A DNA stretch of 64,000 nucleotides from a virus. The stretch's first letter is position 1; the number at the start of each line of letters is the position of its first letter. The translations under genes were made by a program, and so were the position numbers. A model generated the notes under the pieces. The model did no database searches. It was given only the letters and a program-made list of their open reading frames with translations, and had not been told where the DNA came from. This document shows positions 1 through 8,244 of this stretch, in pieces. The stretch covers positions 1-64,000 of IMG/VR virus record IMGVR_UViG_3300028800_000081; one strand, 5' to 3'.

Positions 1-22
1 CCGACATGGGGCAGATCCCGCA

Positions 23-1447
23 ATGAGCAATCTACCCCCTCTCGTCATCACCGCTGCGGGGCCGCAACCCACGCCGCCTGCGACGCTCTACCAGCGGCTG
101 ATCGCTCTCGTGGCTGCTGCTGTCCCGGGCTACACGGCCAATCTCCCCGGCTCGCTGATTGACGATGTGGCGGGCACGGACGTCGGCGCTCTCGTGATTT
201 GCGACCAGGCGCGCATCGACCTCATAAATTCGCTCGATCCCTACACGGCAAATCCTCAGCTTCTCATCAGCCTCGGAAACATGCTGGGCGTGCCGCAGGG
301 GCTGGGATCAAATACCAGCGTCTACGTGGTTTTCTCCGGCACGGTCGGCTTCGTGATAGGCAAGGGCTTTGTCGTCTCGGACGGCGCGCATCAATACGCG
401 GTCCAGGATGGTGGGATCGTCAATTCGACCGGTTCATCGCTGCCGCTGTTCTGCCTCGCGACGGCGGCTGGCACATGGGCTGTTCCGGCCGGCACCGTGA
501 CGTCCATCGTCACCTCAGTGCCGGGCAGCATCACGCTCAGCGTGACAAACCCCGCGGACGGCCTGCCGGGCGTCGGGGAACAGAGCGAGGAGGACTATCG
601 CGCCCAGGTGCTCACCGCAAACCTCGCGACCTCGCAGGGCATGACGAGCTATTTGCGGACGCTTCTGAGCAATGTCTCGGGCGTTCAGCCGCGGCTCATT
701 TCGCCGCTGCAGACATCGGCTGGGTGGGAAATCATCGTGGGCGGGGGAGACCCGTACGACGTCGCCTATGAGATTTTCACTGCCTTGTTCGACATCAACA
801 CCCTTGTAGGTTCTACACTTTTCGTTTCGAACATCACGCAGGCGGCAAGCGGGAAGGTAACGACCGTCTTGAACCATGGGCTTTCGAACGGCAACATCGT
901 GGAGGTGAACGGCGTCGTCGGCATGACGGGAATCAATGGCCTGCCTCTCACCGTGACGGTTGTCGATGAGAAGAACTTCACGACCGGCGTCGATACATCC
1001 GGGTTTGGCGCATATGTGAGCGGCGGGATCGTCACGCCGAACCCGCGCAACACCGCAGTATCGATCGTCGACTATCCCAACACCTATTCGATCCCCTTCG
1101 TATTGCCGCCGCTTCAGACTGTTTCGATGGCCGTGACGTGGAACACAGATTCGCCCAACATCGTCTCTCCCGCAGCGATCGCGGCCGCAGCGGCGCCGGC
1201 ACTTGCCCTCTATGTGAATTCGATCCTCGTCGGCCAGCCGATGAACCTTTTCGTGCTCAACTCGACGTTTCAGCAAGCCGTGGCAAATATCGTCGACCCG
1301 CAGCTCCTGACGCGGCTTGTCTTCAGCGTCTCAATCAATGGCGTGGGAACGGCACCGGAAGCTGGAACGGGGATTATCGCGGGCGACCCTGAATCGTTTT
1401 TTCAAACTGCGTCCGACGGTTCGCAAATCGTCATAAGTCAGGGGTAG
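23..1447 (+). CDS. Baseplate J-like protein with an inserted FCCH-like module
   Basis: 474 residues. The N-terminal half reads as a baseplate J/gp47 wedge protein: a DVAGTDVGALV helix near residues 47-57, then VGEQSEEDYRAQ near 184-195, the usual signature before the conserved helical domain. Baseplate J proteins build the wedge at the tail tip of contractile-tailed phages. Residues about 276-336 (HGLSNGNIVEVNGV, GMTGINGLP, VDEKNF, YVSGG) look like the small beta module often annotated as ubiquitin-activating-enzyme FCCH-like in phage proteins. It is inserted before the C-terminal third. The gene is followed after 3 bases by the next tail gene. The start lies only 22 bases from the window edge, so upstream context is unknown. 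Confidence 0.9.
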   Translation: MSNLPPLVITAAGPQPTPPATLYQRLIALVAAAVPGYTANLPGSLIDDVAGTDVGALVICDQARIDLINSLDPYTANPQLLISLGNMLGVPQGLGSNTSVYVVFSGTVGFVIGKGFVVSDGAHQYAVQDGGIVNSTGSSLPLFCLATAAGTWAVPAGTVTSIVTSVPGSITLSVTNPADGLPGVGEQSEEDYRAQVLTANLATSQGMTSYLRTLLSNVSGVQPRLISPLQTSAGWEIIVGGGDPYDVAYEIFTALFDINTLVGSTLFVSNITQAASGKVTTVLNHGLSNGNIVEVNGVVGMTGINGLPLTVTVVDEKNFTTGVDTSGFGAYVSGGIVTPNPRNTAVSIVDYPNTYSIPFVLPPLQTVSMAVTWNTDSPNIVSPAAIAAAAAPALALYVNSILVGQPMNLFVLNSTFQQAVANIVDPQLLTRLVFSVSINGVGTAPEAGTGIIAGDPESFFQTASDGSQIVISQG

Positions 1448-1450
1448 GCG

Positions 1451-1840
1451 ATGTCGAACGGTCAATCGAGCCCCGGGTGGATCAAAGGCTACGTTCCTTC
1501 CGCTGATCAGTGGAATTCCGAATTTGCGAGCAAGCAGGACGCCAACCCTCCGGTCGTGGAAAACACCGGCAACTTCACCGTGTCGGCTTCCGGAACATAC
1601 GGATATTTCGGCAACACGAATGCAACGTGCACGATGTCGGTTCTTGCGTCAGGGATCACGCCGTATCGGATCAAGAATTTTGGCACTGCGCTGCTGACAG
1701 TCGTGGCAGACCCCGGCGATACGGACGTGATGTTCATTCCCGTCTCGGGATCGACGCCGCAAGCCTCGATCGTGCTAGCGCCCGGCGCCGATTATGACTT
1801 TGAGAATTTCGTGACGCAGCGCGTGTGGGCGCTCTTCTGA
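1451..1840 (+). CDS. Tail-associated hypothetical protein
   Basis: 129 residues, unrecognised beyond its position. The N-terminus (WIKGYVPSADQWNSEFASKQD) is a pattern common at the start of phage fibre or baseplate-associated proteins, and the rest looks beta-rich. It sits in a tight chain between baseplate J and the next tail protein (3-base gaps on both sides), so a small baseplate or fibre-attachment component is the best guess. Confidence 0.75.
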   Translation: MSNGQSSPGWIKGYVPSADQWNSEFASKQDANPPVVENTGNFTVSASGTYGYFGNTNATCTMSVLASGITPYRIKNFGTALLTVVADPGDTDVMFIPVSGSTPQASIVLAPGADYDFENFVTQRVWALF

Positions 1841-1843
1841 GCC

Positions 1844-2545
1844 ATGCTGCAGAAGATCCTTCCGTCCTATGTTTACAGTCAATTTTCTGACGACGACGAC
1901 ATCCAGGCGTTCAAGGACGCCTACAACACGTTGGCGCAGCAATATCTGGATTGGGATATCCAGATCAATCTGCCGGTCTACACCGGGCCGCTGATTGTCG
2001 GTCTGCTGCTAGATTGGGTTGCGCTCGGCCTCTACGGCATGAAGCGCCCGGTACTGCCTTTCGGCATCGCGGCAAAGGCCGGGCCCTACAATACGTTCGC
2101 CTACAATACGCTTCCGTATAACGCCATCGAGGCACCGAAGAACGTCCATCCGTTCGTCACGAGCGACGATGTTTTCAAGCGCTGCATGACGTGGGCGCTC
2201 TACAAAGGGGACGGCAAGGTCTTCGATATCCGCTGGCTGAAGCGGCGCGTCGCGCGATTCCTGTTCGGCGTGAACGGCACCGATCCGCCGGTGGATCAGA
2301 CGTATCGCATCAGCGTGACGTTCGGCACCGACAATCAGGTGGACATCAATATTCTGAGCGGCTTTGGTTCGCTCATCAACGGCGCGGTCTACAACGGGTT
2401 TGCGTACAATACCCAGCGCTACAACGGCCGCCTGACGCACTTCTCGCCGCTTATCCCGATCCCGCTAGCGCCTGTGTTCAAAGCCGCGATGGATGCTGGC
2501 GTGCTTGAAACCCCATTCCAATTCAAATTTGTCGTCGGAATCTGA
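1844..2545 (+). CDS. Baseplate/tail protein I-like
   Basis: 233 residues. Directly after baseplate J, in the place where tail protein I or DUF2612-type proteins sit in myoviruses. The N-terminus (LPSYVYSQFSDDDDIQAFKDAYNTLAQQYLDW) and the later DVFKRCMTWALYKGDGKVFDIRWLKRRV fit a protein that joins baseplate wedge to fibres. Two internal copies of a Y-N-x-F-A-Y-N-T-x-x-Y-N motif are present (bases 2087-2122 and 2390-2425), and a third variant occurs in the gene starting at 63105. Family assignment is by context and general look. Confidence 0.7.
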   Translation: MLQKILPSYVYSQFSDDDDIQAFKDAYNTLAQQYLDWDIQINLPVYTGPLIVGLLLDWVALGLYGMKRPVLPFGIAAKAGPYNTFAYNTLPYNAIEAPKNVHPFVTSDDVFKRCMTWALYKGDGKVFDIRWLKRRVARFLFGVNGTDPPVDQTYRISVTFGTDNQVDINILSGFGSLINGAVYNGFAYNTQRYNGRLTHFSPLIPIPLAPVFKAAMDAGVLETPFQFKFVVGI

Positions 2546-2553
2546 GGAAAATC

Positions 2554-3960
2554 ATGTCGCAAATCACTCTGCTCGCCGCGAACAATGCCACGACAACGCT
2601 CGCAGGCTCGATCACCAATGTCGCGACAACGGCCAACCTTGCGGTGGGGTCCGGCGCGCTGTTCCCGACGCCGGCTGCGGGACAGTTTTTCGTTTTGACG
2701 TTTGTCGATGCGGCGACCGGGCTTCTCAACGAAATCGTGCATGTCACGAACATCAGCGGCGACACGATCACGATGGTGCGCGCCCAGGAAGGCACATCCG
2801 CACTGGCATGGAGCGCCGGCGACCTTGCGCTATCGCTCGTAACGGCAGGCTCGGTCGAGCTCTTCACCCAGCCGCTGCAGCTTCAGTCTCAGTCTGGAAA
2901 TTCCGGAACCGATACCGGGACGGCGAACGCGCTGGTTCTGACGCTCGATCCCGTGCCGCAGACGTTCGCCGATCTTCTCGGGACGTCGCTTCGCATCAAG
3001 AAATCAGCAGCGGCAAATACCGGAGCGACGACACTCAACGTCAATGGCTTCGGCGTATTTAACGTCCTCCACGCGGACGGCTCCGCCCTTGGCTCCGGTG
3101 AACTGCCGGCGAATGGCTGGTTCAACGTTATCGTCGGGGCAGGCTCTTTCACGCTTTCGAGCGTTTCAGCGGCACCGAACAATTCCGTCGTTTCGCAGAA
3201 CTGCTGGGGCGGAACTTCGGGTGGGGCTGCAAACGTTCAGACATTGGCGACCACGCCGACCTTCGCGAGTTTGGTCGCCGGGCAAATGGTCACCTGCGTG
3301 GCCGGGTTCGCCAATACCGGAAGCGCAACGCTCAACGTGAACTCTACCGGTCCAAAAACCATAGGGAAGCGCACCGGCTCCGGAATCGCGGCGCTGAATG
3401 GCGGCGAGATCATCGTCGGAAACCAATACAGCTTCCAGTACGACGGCACAAATTGGCAGCTTCTGGCCCCATGGGTCTCGACTGCGGCGACAAAGAGCGC
3501 GTCTGATAACACACAGACAGGTGTTGCATCCGTCGTTGGCGCGACGACTGCCGGGCATATCGCGGAATTCAATGACACGGCAGGCTCGGTCAAGGACGGT
3601 GGTTTTGGCCTCGCCTTCTCGACCTCCGCTCTGAACGCCTCGTGGTCGGCCGGGGCCGGGTTTTCTGTCGCTCACGGTCTCGGCGCTGTTCCGACCATGG
3701 TGTGGGTCAAAGCGAAGTGCACGAGCGCACAGGGCAATTACTCCGTCGGTCAATTCATCAATCTCATTGCCGAGATCGACGCCACAGGTAGCGTGGGCAC
3801 AACCTACTATCGTGGCGTCACTGTCGCGTGGGACGGCACGAACATAATCGTGAACGTCGCGTCTACAGGCATCTTTGCGCTCGACGCTTCGAGCTTCAAC
3901 GGCTTCCAGCTCGACAACGCGCACTGGAGCCTTCAAACCACCGCAATGCTCGTCAGCTAA
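2554..3960 (+). CDS. Phage tail fibre protein
   Basis: 468 residues. The first 90 residues (AANNATTTLAGSITNVATTANLAVGSGALFP, then EIVHVTNISGDTITMVRAQEGTSALAWSAGD) match the well-known N-terminal attachment module of many phage tail proteins. Two similar downstream modules (NTGATTLNVNGFG and NTGSATLNVNSTG) are repeats of one beta fold. The C-terminus (AGFSVAHGLGAVPTMVWVKAKC) resembles a receptor-side fibre domain. SD-like GAGGAAA lies a few bases before the ATG. Confidence 0.8.
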   Translation: MSQITLLAANNATTTLAGSITNVATTANLAVGSGALFPTPAAGQFFVLTFVDAATGLLNEIVHVTNISGDTITMVRAQEGTSALAWSAGDLALSLVTAGSVELFTQPLQLQSQSGNSGTDTGTANALVLTLDPVPQTFADLLGTSLRIKKSAAANTGATTLNVNGFGVFNVLHADGSALGSGELPANGWFNVIVGAGSFTLSSVSAAPNNSVVSQNCWGGTSGGAANVQTLATTPTFASLVAGQMVTCVAGFANTGSATLNVNSTGPKTIGKRTGSGIAALNGGEIIVGNQYSFQYDGTNWQLLAPWVSTAATKSASDNTQTGVASVVGATTAGHIAEFNDTAGSVKDGGFGLAFSTSALNASWSAGAGFSVAHGLGAVPTMVWVKAKCTSAQGNYSVGQFINLIAEIDATGSVGTTYYRGVTVAWDGTNIIVNVASTGIFALDASSFNGFQLDNAHWSLQTTAMLVS

Positions 3961-3972
3961 GGAATTTGACGC

Positions 3973-4323
3973 ATGCCGAACATCGGACAGATCACGCCAC
4001 CGTTCCCGTCGCCTCCTCCCGCGACGCTGGGGGCGGGCTTGCATTGGGATTCCGGCATCATGCCATCAGGCGGATACACGGGGTTTCTCTACACCGCGCA
4101 ACTCGACCAGGCGGGGACGATGCAGATCACCCGCTATGCCGACCCGGCCGGGACACTTTCGCTCGGCACCGCACCGGCACAGGCGCTCACCGCGAACGTC
4201 CTCGGCTGGACCTACGTCAATGACAGGGTGCCGTATTCGGCGATTCAGATCCGCGTGACCAACCAGTCTGGCTCGACGGCCGCGCTATCCAACACCTTCG
4301 CCCTCGGTTCGATCGGAGCATGA
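3973..4323 (+). CDS. Tail-module hypothetical protein
   Basis: 116 residues, beta-rich with no family recognised. GGYTGFLYTAQLDQAGTMQITRYADPAG suggests a small beta-sandwich. Its stop overlaps the ATG of the next gene (ATGA), so the two are translationally coupled. Confidence 0.7.
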   Translation: MPNIGQITPPFPSPPPATLGAGLHWDSGIMPSGGYTGFLYTAQLDQAGTMQITRYADPAGTLSLGTAPAQALTANVLGWTYVNDRVPYSAIQIRVTNQSGSTAALSNTFALGSIGA

Positions 4324-6200
4324 CTATGAAGCGACTTCTATTTGCCGCGGCGCTTCTGTGCCCGCTTCCTGCGTTTGCGCAAGGCGGCGTCGGTCAGCCG
4401 GTGCAGATCCAGGATCCGACGACCCCGACGCAGAAGCTGAAGGTCAATTCCGATGGATCGATTCCTGTCACGGGATCGTTCTCAGCGTCTCTCGGCTCAT
4501 TTGCTCCTGGAGGCGCTTACGCCAATCTGACCGCAACAGGGTCGTCCGCGCGCGTTGCCCTTCCTGCCGGCCTCACCGTAGTGGCCTACAACAGTGGCAC
4601 CACGGCGGTTTCGTGCGTTCTCGGCAACGGGTCAGTCACGGCGGTTGCCAATGAGGATCAGATCGCGCCGGGCGGATTCTTTGCCTATGTCGTAGGATCG
4701 AATGTCGATCTCGCCTGTATCGACCAGACCGGCAGCGCGTCAAATGTCGTTGTCTTGTCCGGCGGCACAGGGTTGCCCGCGGGATCAGGCGGCGGAGGGG
4801 GAGGAGGCAGCGGCGGCACGGTAACGCAGGGATCGCCGCCTTGGTCCACGATCGACGGCGGAACGCTTCCGACGGGCGTCTCGCAGCCGACGGGCGGCGC
4901 TTCGTTGCTCGGCACGACCGGCCAGATCATGAAGGATCTCGATACGGCTGCTAGTCAAGCCAACACGCCTGTCGCGGGCCAAACGGCATCGGGAAGCGCC
5001 GGCGTGGCTCCGCCAGTGCTGATTGGCGGCACGCAGAATGCCGCGCAGACCGGCGTGGTTCAGAATCTCAAGATCGATTCCTCGGGTGAAGCTTCGATCA
5101 CGGCGGCGGCGTTGCCGCTCCCGACCGGCGCAATGCCTTCTTCGGGAGGATCTGTTACTGCGAACGCTGGGACAAATCTGAATACTTCCGCGCTTGAACT
5201 CGATACGACCGGCGCAACGGCAAACACGAACCTCGGCGCCCCTGGGGCCACGGCGTGCACGACGGACACCGCATCATGCTCACTTAATCAGCTTGCCCAG
5301 CGTCAGGCACAGCGGCTCACGACGATCAATACGACCCTCGGAACGCCGATGCAGGCGACGGGCGGCTCAGTCACAGCCAACGCCGGCACCAACCTCAACA
5401 CGTCGGCGCTCGCCACTGACGCGCATCTCACTCAGGCTCAGAGTGCCCCCGGGACGCCACAGACCCAAGCATTCACCATTCAAGGCAATTCGTCGGGCGT
5501 AGCGGTTCCGGTCACGAGCGGCGTTGCACAGGGTTCGACCACATCAGGTCAGACCGTTTCGCCCACGGGTTGCCGCACACTGACATCGGCTCCGACCGAC
5601 ACGACTGCGCAGACCAACATCCCTTGGTGCCGAACGAATGGCACTCAGGCGCAGGATTTGGCGTCGATCAACGGCACGACTGTTTTGGCGGGCACCGGCG
5701 CTGTCGGAACGGGGTCGCCTCGTGTTGCGGTCGGGACAGATACGGCAACAATCGCAGGGTCTTCCCCGACATCCCCCCTTGTCGCCGGAGGCATTGGAGC
5801 AACAGGGTCGGCACCACCTGCCAATGCCGTCTATCAAGGTGCGAACATAGGCGGCAATCTAACCGGGTTGGTCTCGTGCCAGAACTCCGTGATCTACGAC
5901 GCGTCTACAAACGGAGCAACGCAACTTGTTGCTCTCTCGTCCGGCAAGGTTGTCTACATCTGCGGCTACACGATATTCGCAGCAGGGACGGCAAACGTCG
6001 AACTCGACTATGGAACAGGTACGGCTTGTGCGACAGGTAACAACAAAATCACGCCGGCTTATCAGCTCACCGCCCAGACGGGTATCAGTGATCAGTCGCC
6101 ATATTATCGTGGACTGAATGCCATCGCGAGCAACGAGCTTTGCATCAAAACGAGTGCGGGCGTTGCGGTGCAGGCCGTCGTCTACTATTCGCAGTTCTGA
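4320..6200 (+). CDS. Secreted-looking repetitive fibre protein
   Basis: 626 residues. The N-terminus MTMKRLLFAAALLCPLPAFAQG is a textbook Sec signal peptide with an AFA-Q cleavage site. A Gly/Ser linker lies around residues 157-168. Two near-identical units (GGSVTANAGTNLNTSAL) recur in the middle, and the last 80 residues look globular and contain four cysteines. A signal peptide is unusual for a virion fibre. It is the first of five such genes in this region. The start at 4320 overlaps the previous stop; an in-frame ATG two codons later is also possible. Confidence 0.75.
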   Translation: MTMKRLLFAAALLCPLPAFAQGGVGQPVQIQDPTTPTQKLKVNSDGSIPVTGSFSASLGSFAPGGAYANLTATGSSARVALPAGLTVVAYNSGTTAVSCVLGNGSVTAVANEDQIAPGGFFAYVVGSNVDLACIDQTGSASNVVVLSGGTGLPAGSGGGGGGGSGGTVTQGSPPWSTIDGGTLPTGVSQPTGGASLLGTTGQIMKDLDTAASQANTPVAGQTASGSAGVAPPVLIGGTQNAAQTGVVQNLKIDSSGEASITAAALPLPTGAMPSSGGSVTANAGTNLNTSALELDTTGATANTNLGAPGATACTTDTASCSLNQLAQRQAQRLTTINTTLGTPMQATGGSVTANAGTNLNTSALATDAHLTQAQSAPGTPQTQAFTIQGNSSGVAVPVTSGVAQGSTTSGQTVSPTGCRTLTSAPTDTTAQTNIPWCRTNGTQAQDLASINGTTVLAGTGAVGTGSPRVAVGTDTATIAGSSPTSPLVAGGIGATGSAPPANAVYQGANIGGNLTGLVSCQNSVIYDASTNGATQLVALSSGKVVYICGYTIFAAGTANVELDYGTGTACATGNNKITPAYQLTAQTGISDQSPYYRGLNAIASNELCIKTSAGVAVQAVVYYSQF

Positions 6201-6203
6201 TCC

Positions 6204-6527
6204 ATGAGCATTGTAAATTTCGGCCCCTTTGCCTACCGGACGCTTGGAGGCGTGATGAAAGAGGGCGATACAACGGGAGGCCATGATCATAATTTCGATC
6301 ATGTGACAATCCTGTTCAGCGGCGCGGTGCGTGTGGAGGCTGACGGAAAAACGGAATTGTTTCGGTCCTCTGTAGGGCATCACCCGAAAATCTGGATCAA
6401 GGCCGGGGTTGTCCATAGCATCACGGCCCTCGAAGACAACACATATCTCGAATGCTGGTACGTCCATCGGGACGAGAACGGTTACGTTGTCGAAGAATAC
6501 CAAGGCAATATGGCGGCGGTGCAATGA
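6204..6527 (+). CDS. Cupin-fold small protein
   Basis: 107 residues. GGHDHNFDHVTILFSGAVRVEADG resembles cupin motif 1 (two histidines spaced H-x-H, then a later H and a Gly-rich turn), and IKAGVVHSITA resembles motif 2 with the third metal ligand histidine. Cupins bind a metal and act on sugars or small molecules; here it sits among surface-glycan-directed spike genes. Function not known. The stop overlaps the next ATG. Confidence 0.65.
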   Translation: MSIVNFGPFAYRTLGGVMKEGDTTGGHDHNFDHVTILFSGAVRVEADGKTELFRSSVGHHPKIWIKAGVVHSITALEDNTYLECWYVHRDENGYVVEEYQGNMAAVQ

Positions 6528-7243
6528 ACAGGCGCGAGGCTCTTCTGACTGGTGCCGCGCTGTCTCTCGCTCCGCAGATCGCGCGAGGAAACATCAGCAT
6601 ATCGGCTAAGGCCGGCTGCGAAATTCTGTTGCGCGTCAAGGATAACCGAAAAGACATAGGCGACGTGGCGCACGACAGCAAAACCGACCGCAGGGGAGAT
6701 GTATGCTTTGTCGCTCCCATCGGTTGGACGTGGGGCGATTGCGAGCGCGGCGGTCCGACCTACGAGCATGTCGAGACGACACCTGTTCCGCGTGAAAGGC
6801 ATTTCAAGATCGCCGACAGCGAATTGGAAACGGTTCGCCGCATTCATCCTGATAAGGTGAATGAAGACGGATTCCTCGTCGTTCGCAGCGTCGATCATGT
6901 TGAAGTTGCTCGGGAGGAGCGACCAATTCACACGCACATTCATGGCAATCATCCGTTCTGGCGCATTGTCCGACTTACGAATGTCAGGCGCAGCACGGCA
7001 ACGATCCTGGAGCATCCCGAGCAGCGGACGCATGAGAAGCAGCCTGAAACACACCTTCAGAGCCGGGGATACTATTTCGACATTGAAGCAACAAACGGTG
7101 CACTCCGTAAATTTCTTGATGATGATTCTCGCTCTGAACCAATCTTCGTCAGCGATATGAGCGAAACGGAATTCAAGGGACTGATCCGAAGACGGCCCAC
7201 GCTGCCTTGGGCGGTCGGTGCTATCCCGGGAGTGTTCGGATGA
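6524..7243 (+). CDS. Exported protein of unknown function
   Basis: 239 residues. The start MNRREALLTGAALSLAPQIARG resembles a Tat-type leader (RREAL followed by a short hydrophobic stretch and ARG), though the hydrophobic core is short. The mature part has many His and acidic residues (HTHIHGNHPFWRIVRL) but no family I recognise. ATGA overlap with both neighbours shows tight operon packing. Start chosen at 6524 because it overlaps the preceding stop. Confidence 0.65.
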   Translation: MNRREALLTGAALSLAPQIARGNISISAKAGCEILLRVKDNRKDIGDVAHDSKTDRRGDVCFVAPIGWTWGDCERGGPTYEHVETTPVPRERHFKIADSELETVRRIHPDKVNEDGFLVVRSVDHVEVAREERPIHTHIHGNHPFWRIVRLTNVRRSTATILEHPEQRTHEKQPETHLQSRGYYFDIEATNGALRKFLDDDSRSEPIFVSDMSETEFKGLIRRRPTLPWAVGAIPGVFG

Positions 7244-8244
7244 GCACTACCAGCTCAATCGGGACAACCTCACGAAATTACTCGACCATCGCTGCGTGGA
7301 ACAGCGCCTTCACGACAGGCGGCTGGATCGGTCAGTGTTACAATGACAGTGAATTTCTGGTCACCAGCACGATCACAATTTCTGCAGCGACAAATGCTTC
7401 TGATTTTTACACGCTTCAAACTGCTGCCGGTCAGGGCTTCAAGGATAACGTAAACGCGCAGACGAACGGTCTTCCAGGGTACAATCAGACAAATGGTGTC
7501 GGGGTTCGTACCACGACTGGGTATACGTCGATCATTTCGAATGCTTCAACTGATTACGTCACTATCCAATATATTCAATGGTACTGCGCTAATACTGGCA
7601 GCGGAGGAAATTCGTCTTTCTTCGCCGTGAGATTTTTCAGCACAGCGCAGACGCATTGCATCATAGATTCAAATGTCATGCAAAATACCGGGCCTGGGAC
7701 TACGGCAGACCCTCCTTTTGAGATGTCATCTGGAACGGTGATCAATAATTTCATCCTCGCTCTATCGAATAAGAGCGGAATGCAGACGAGTACCCCAGGC
7801 ACGCTAATTCTGTGCAACAACACCATAGTTTGCCCCGCATCCGTGGGAAACACGCAGGCCGCGTTCAAGACGGCAAATGGTGGGCTGACCGTAACGGCGA
7901 TCAATAATTGCTGGTTTGGGTTCACCTCGTTCCAGAGCGCCGCCGCAGTATTTTCCGGCAACAACAACGCCTCGGACCTTGCAATCAGCTTCGGCTCCGC
8001 CAATCAAGCGTCGCTGACCTACTCGGCGCAGTTCAACAACTCTGCATCGAATTGGATACCTGCGTCATCCGGCTCCGCTTTGGTGGACAATGGCGCGACA
8101 GCAACAACACAAATTCCGGCAGCAATCGATATTGTAGGGACCAGCAGGCCGCAGGGCTCGGCATGGGATATCGGATGCTGGGAGCTAAAGTCAGGCGCAC
8201 CTCCTGCAACGAAGCATCAAATGACTACGATGGGAGCCGGCTAG
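7240..8244 (+). CDS. Parallel beta-helix surface protein
   Basis: 334 residues. Repeated short beta strands with Asn/Ser-rich turns (IISNASTDYVTIQYIQWY, CIIDSNVMQN, LILCNNTIVC) indicate a right-handed beta-helix. The C-terminus (ALVDNGATATTQIPAAIDIVG then DIGCWE) resembles the choice-of-anchor tail of secreted bacterial beta-helix proteins. No signal peptide is visible with the start at 7240, which overlaps the previous stop by ATGA. Likely a fibre or tailspike partner. Confidence 0.7.
   Translation: MSTTSSIGTTSRNYSTIAAWNSAFTTGGWIGQCYNDSEFLVTSTITISAATNASDFYTLQTAAGQGFKDNVNAQTNGLPGYNQTNGVGVRTTTGYTSIISNASTDYVTIQYIQWYCANTGSGGNSSFFAVRFFSTAQTHCIIDSNVMQNTGPGTTADPPFEMSSGTVINNFILALSNKSGMQTSTPGTLILCNNTIVCPASVGNTQAAFKTANGGLTVTAINNCWFGFTSFQSAAAVFSGNNNASDLAISFGSANQASLTYSAQFNNSASNWIPASSGSALVDNGATATTQIPAAIDIVGTSRPQGSAWDIGCWELKSGAPPATKHQMTTMGAG

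Noticed and set aside
3166-4044. 292-residue minus-strand ORF
   Set aside because: It is antisense to the fibre gene, Arg/Cys-rich, without ribosome site or recognisable motif; a shadow of GC-rich codon usage.
4685-4930. Pro-rich minus-strand ORF
   Set aside because: It is the complement of a Gly-rich linker in a secreted protein, which explains the Pro runs.
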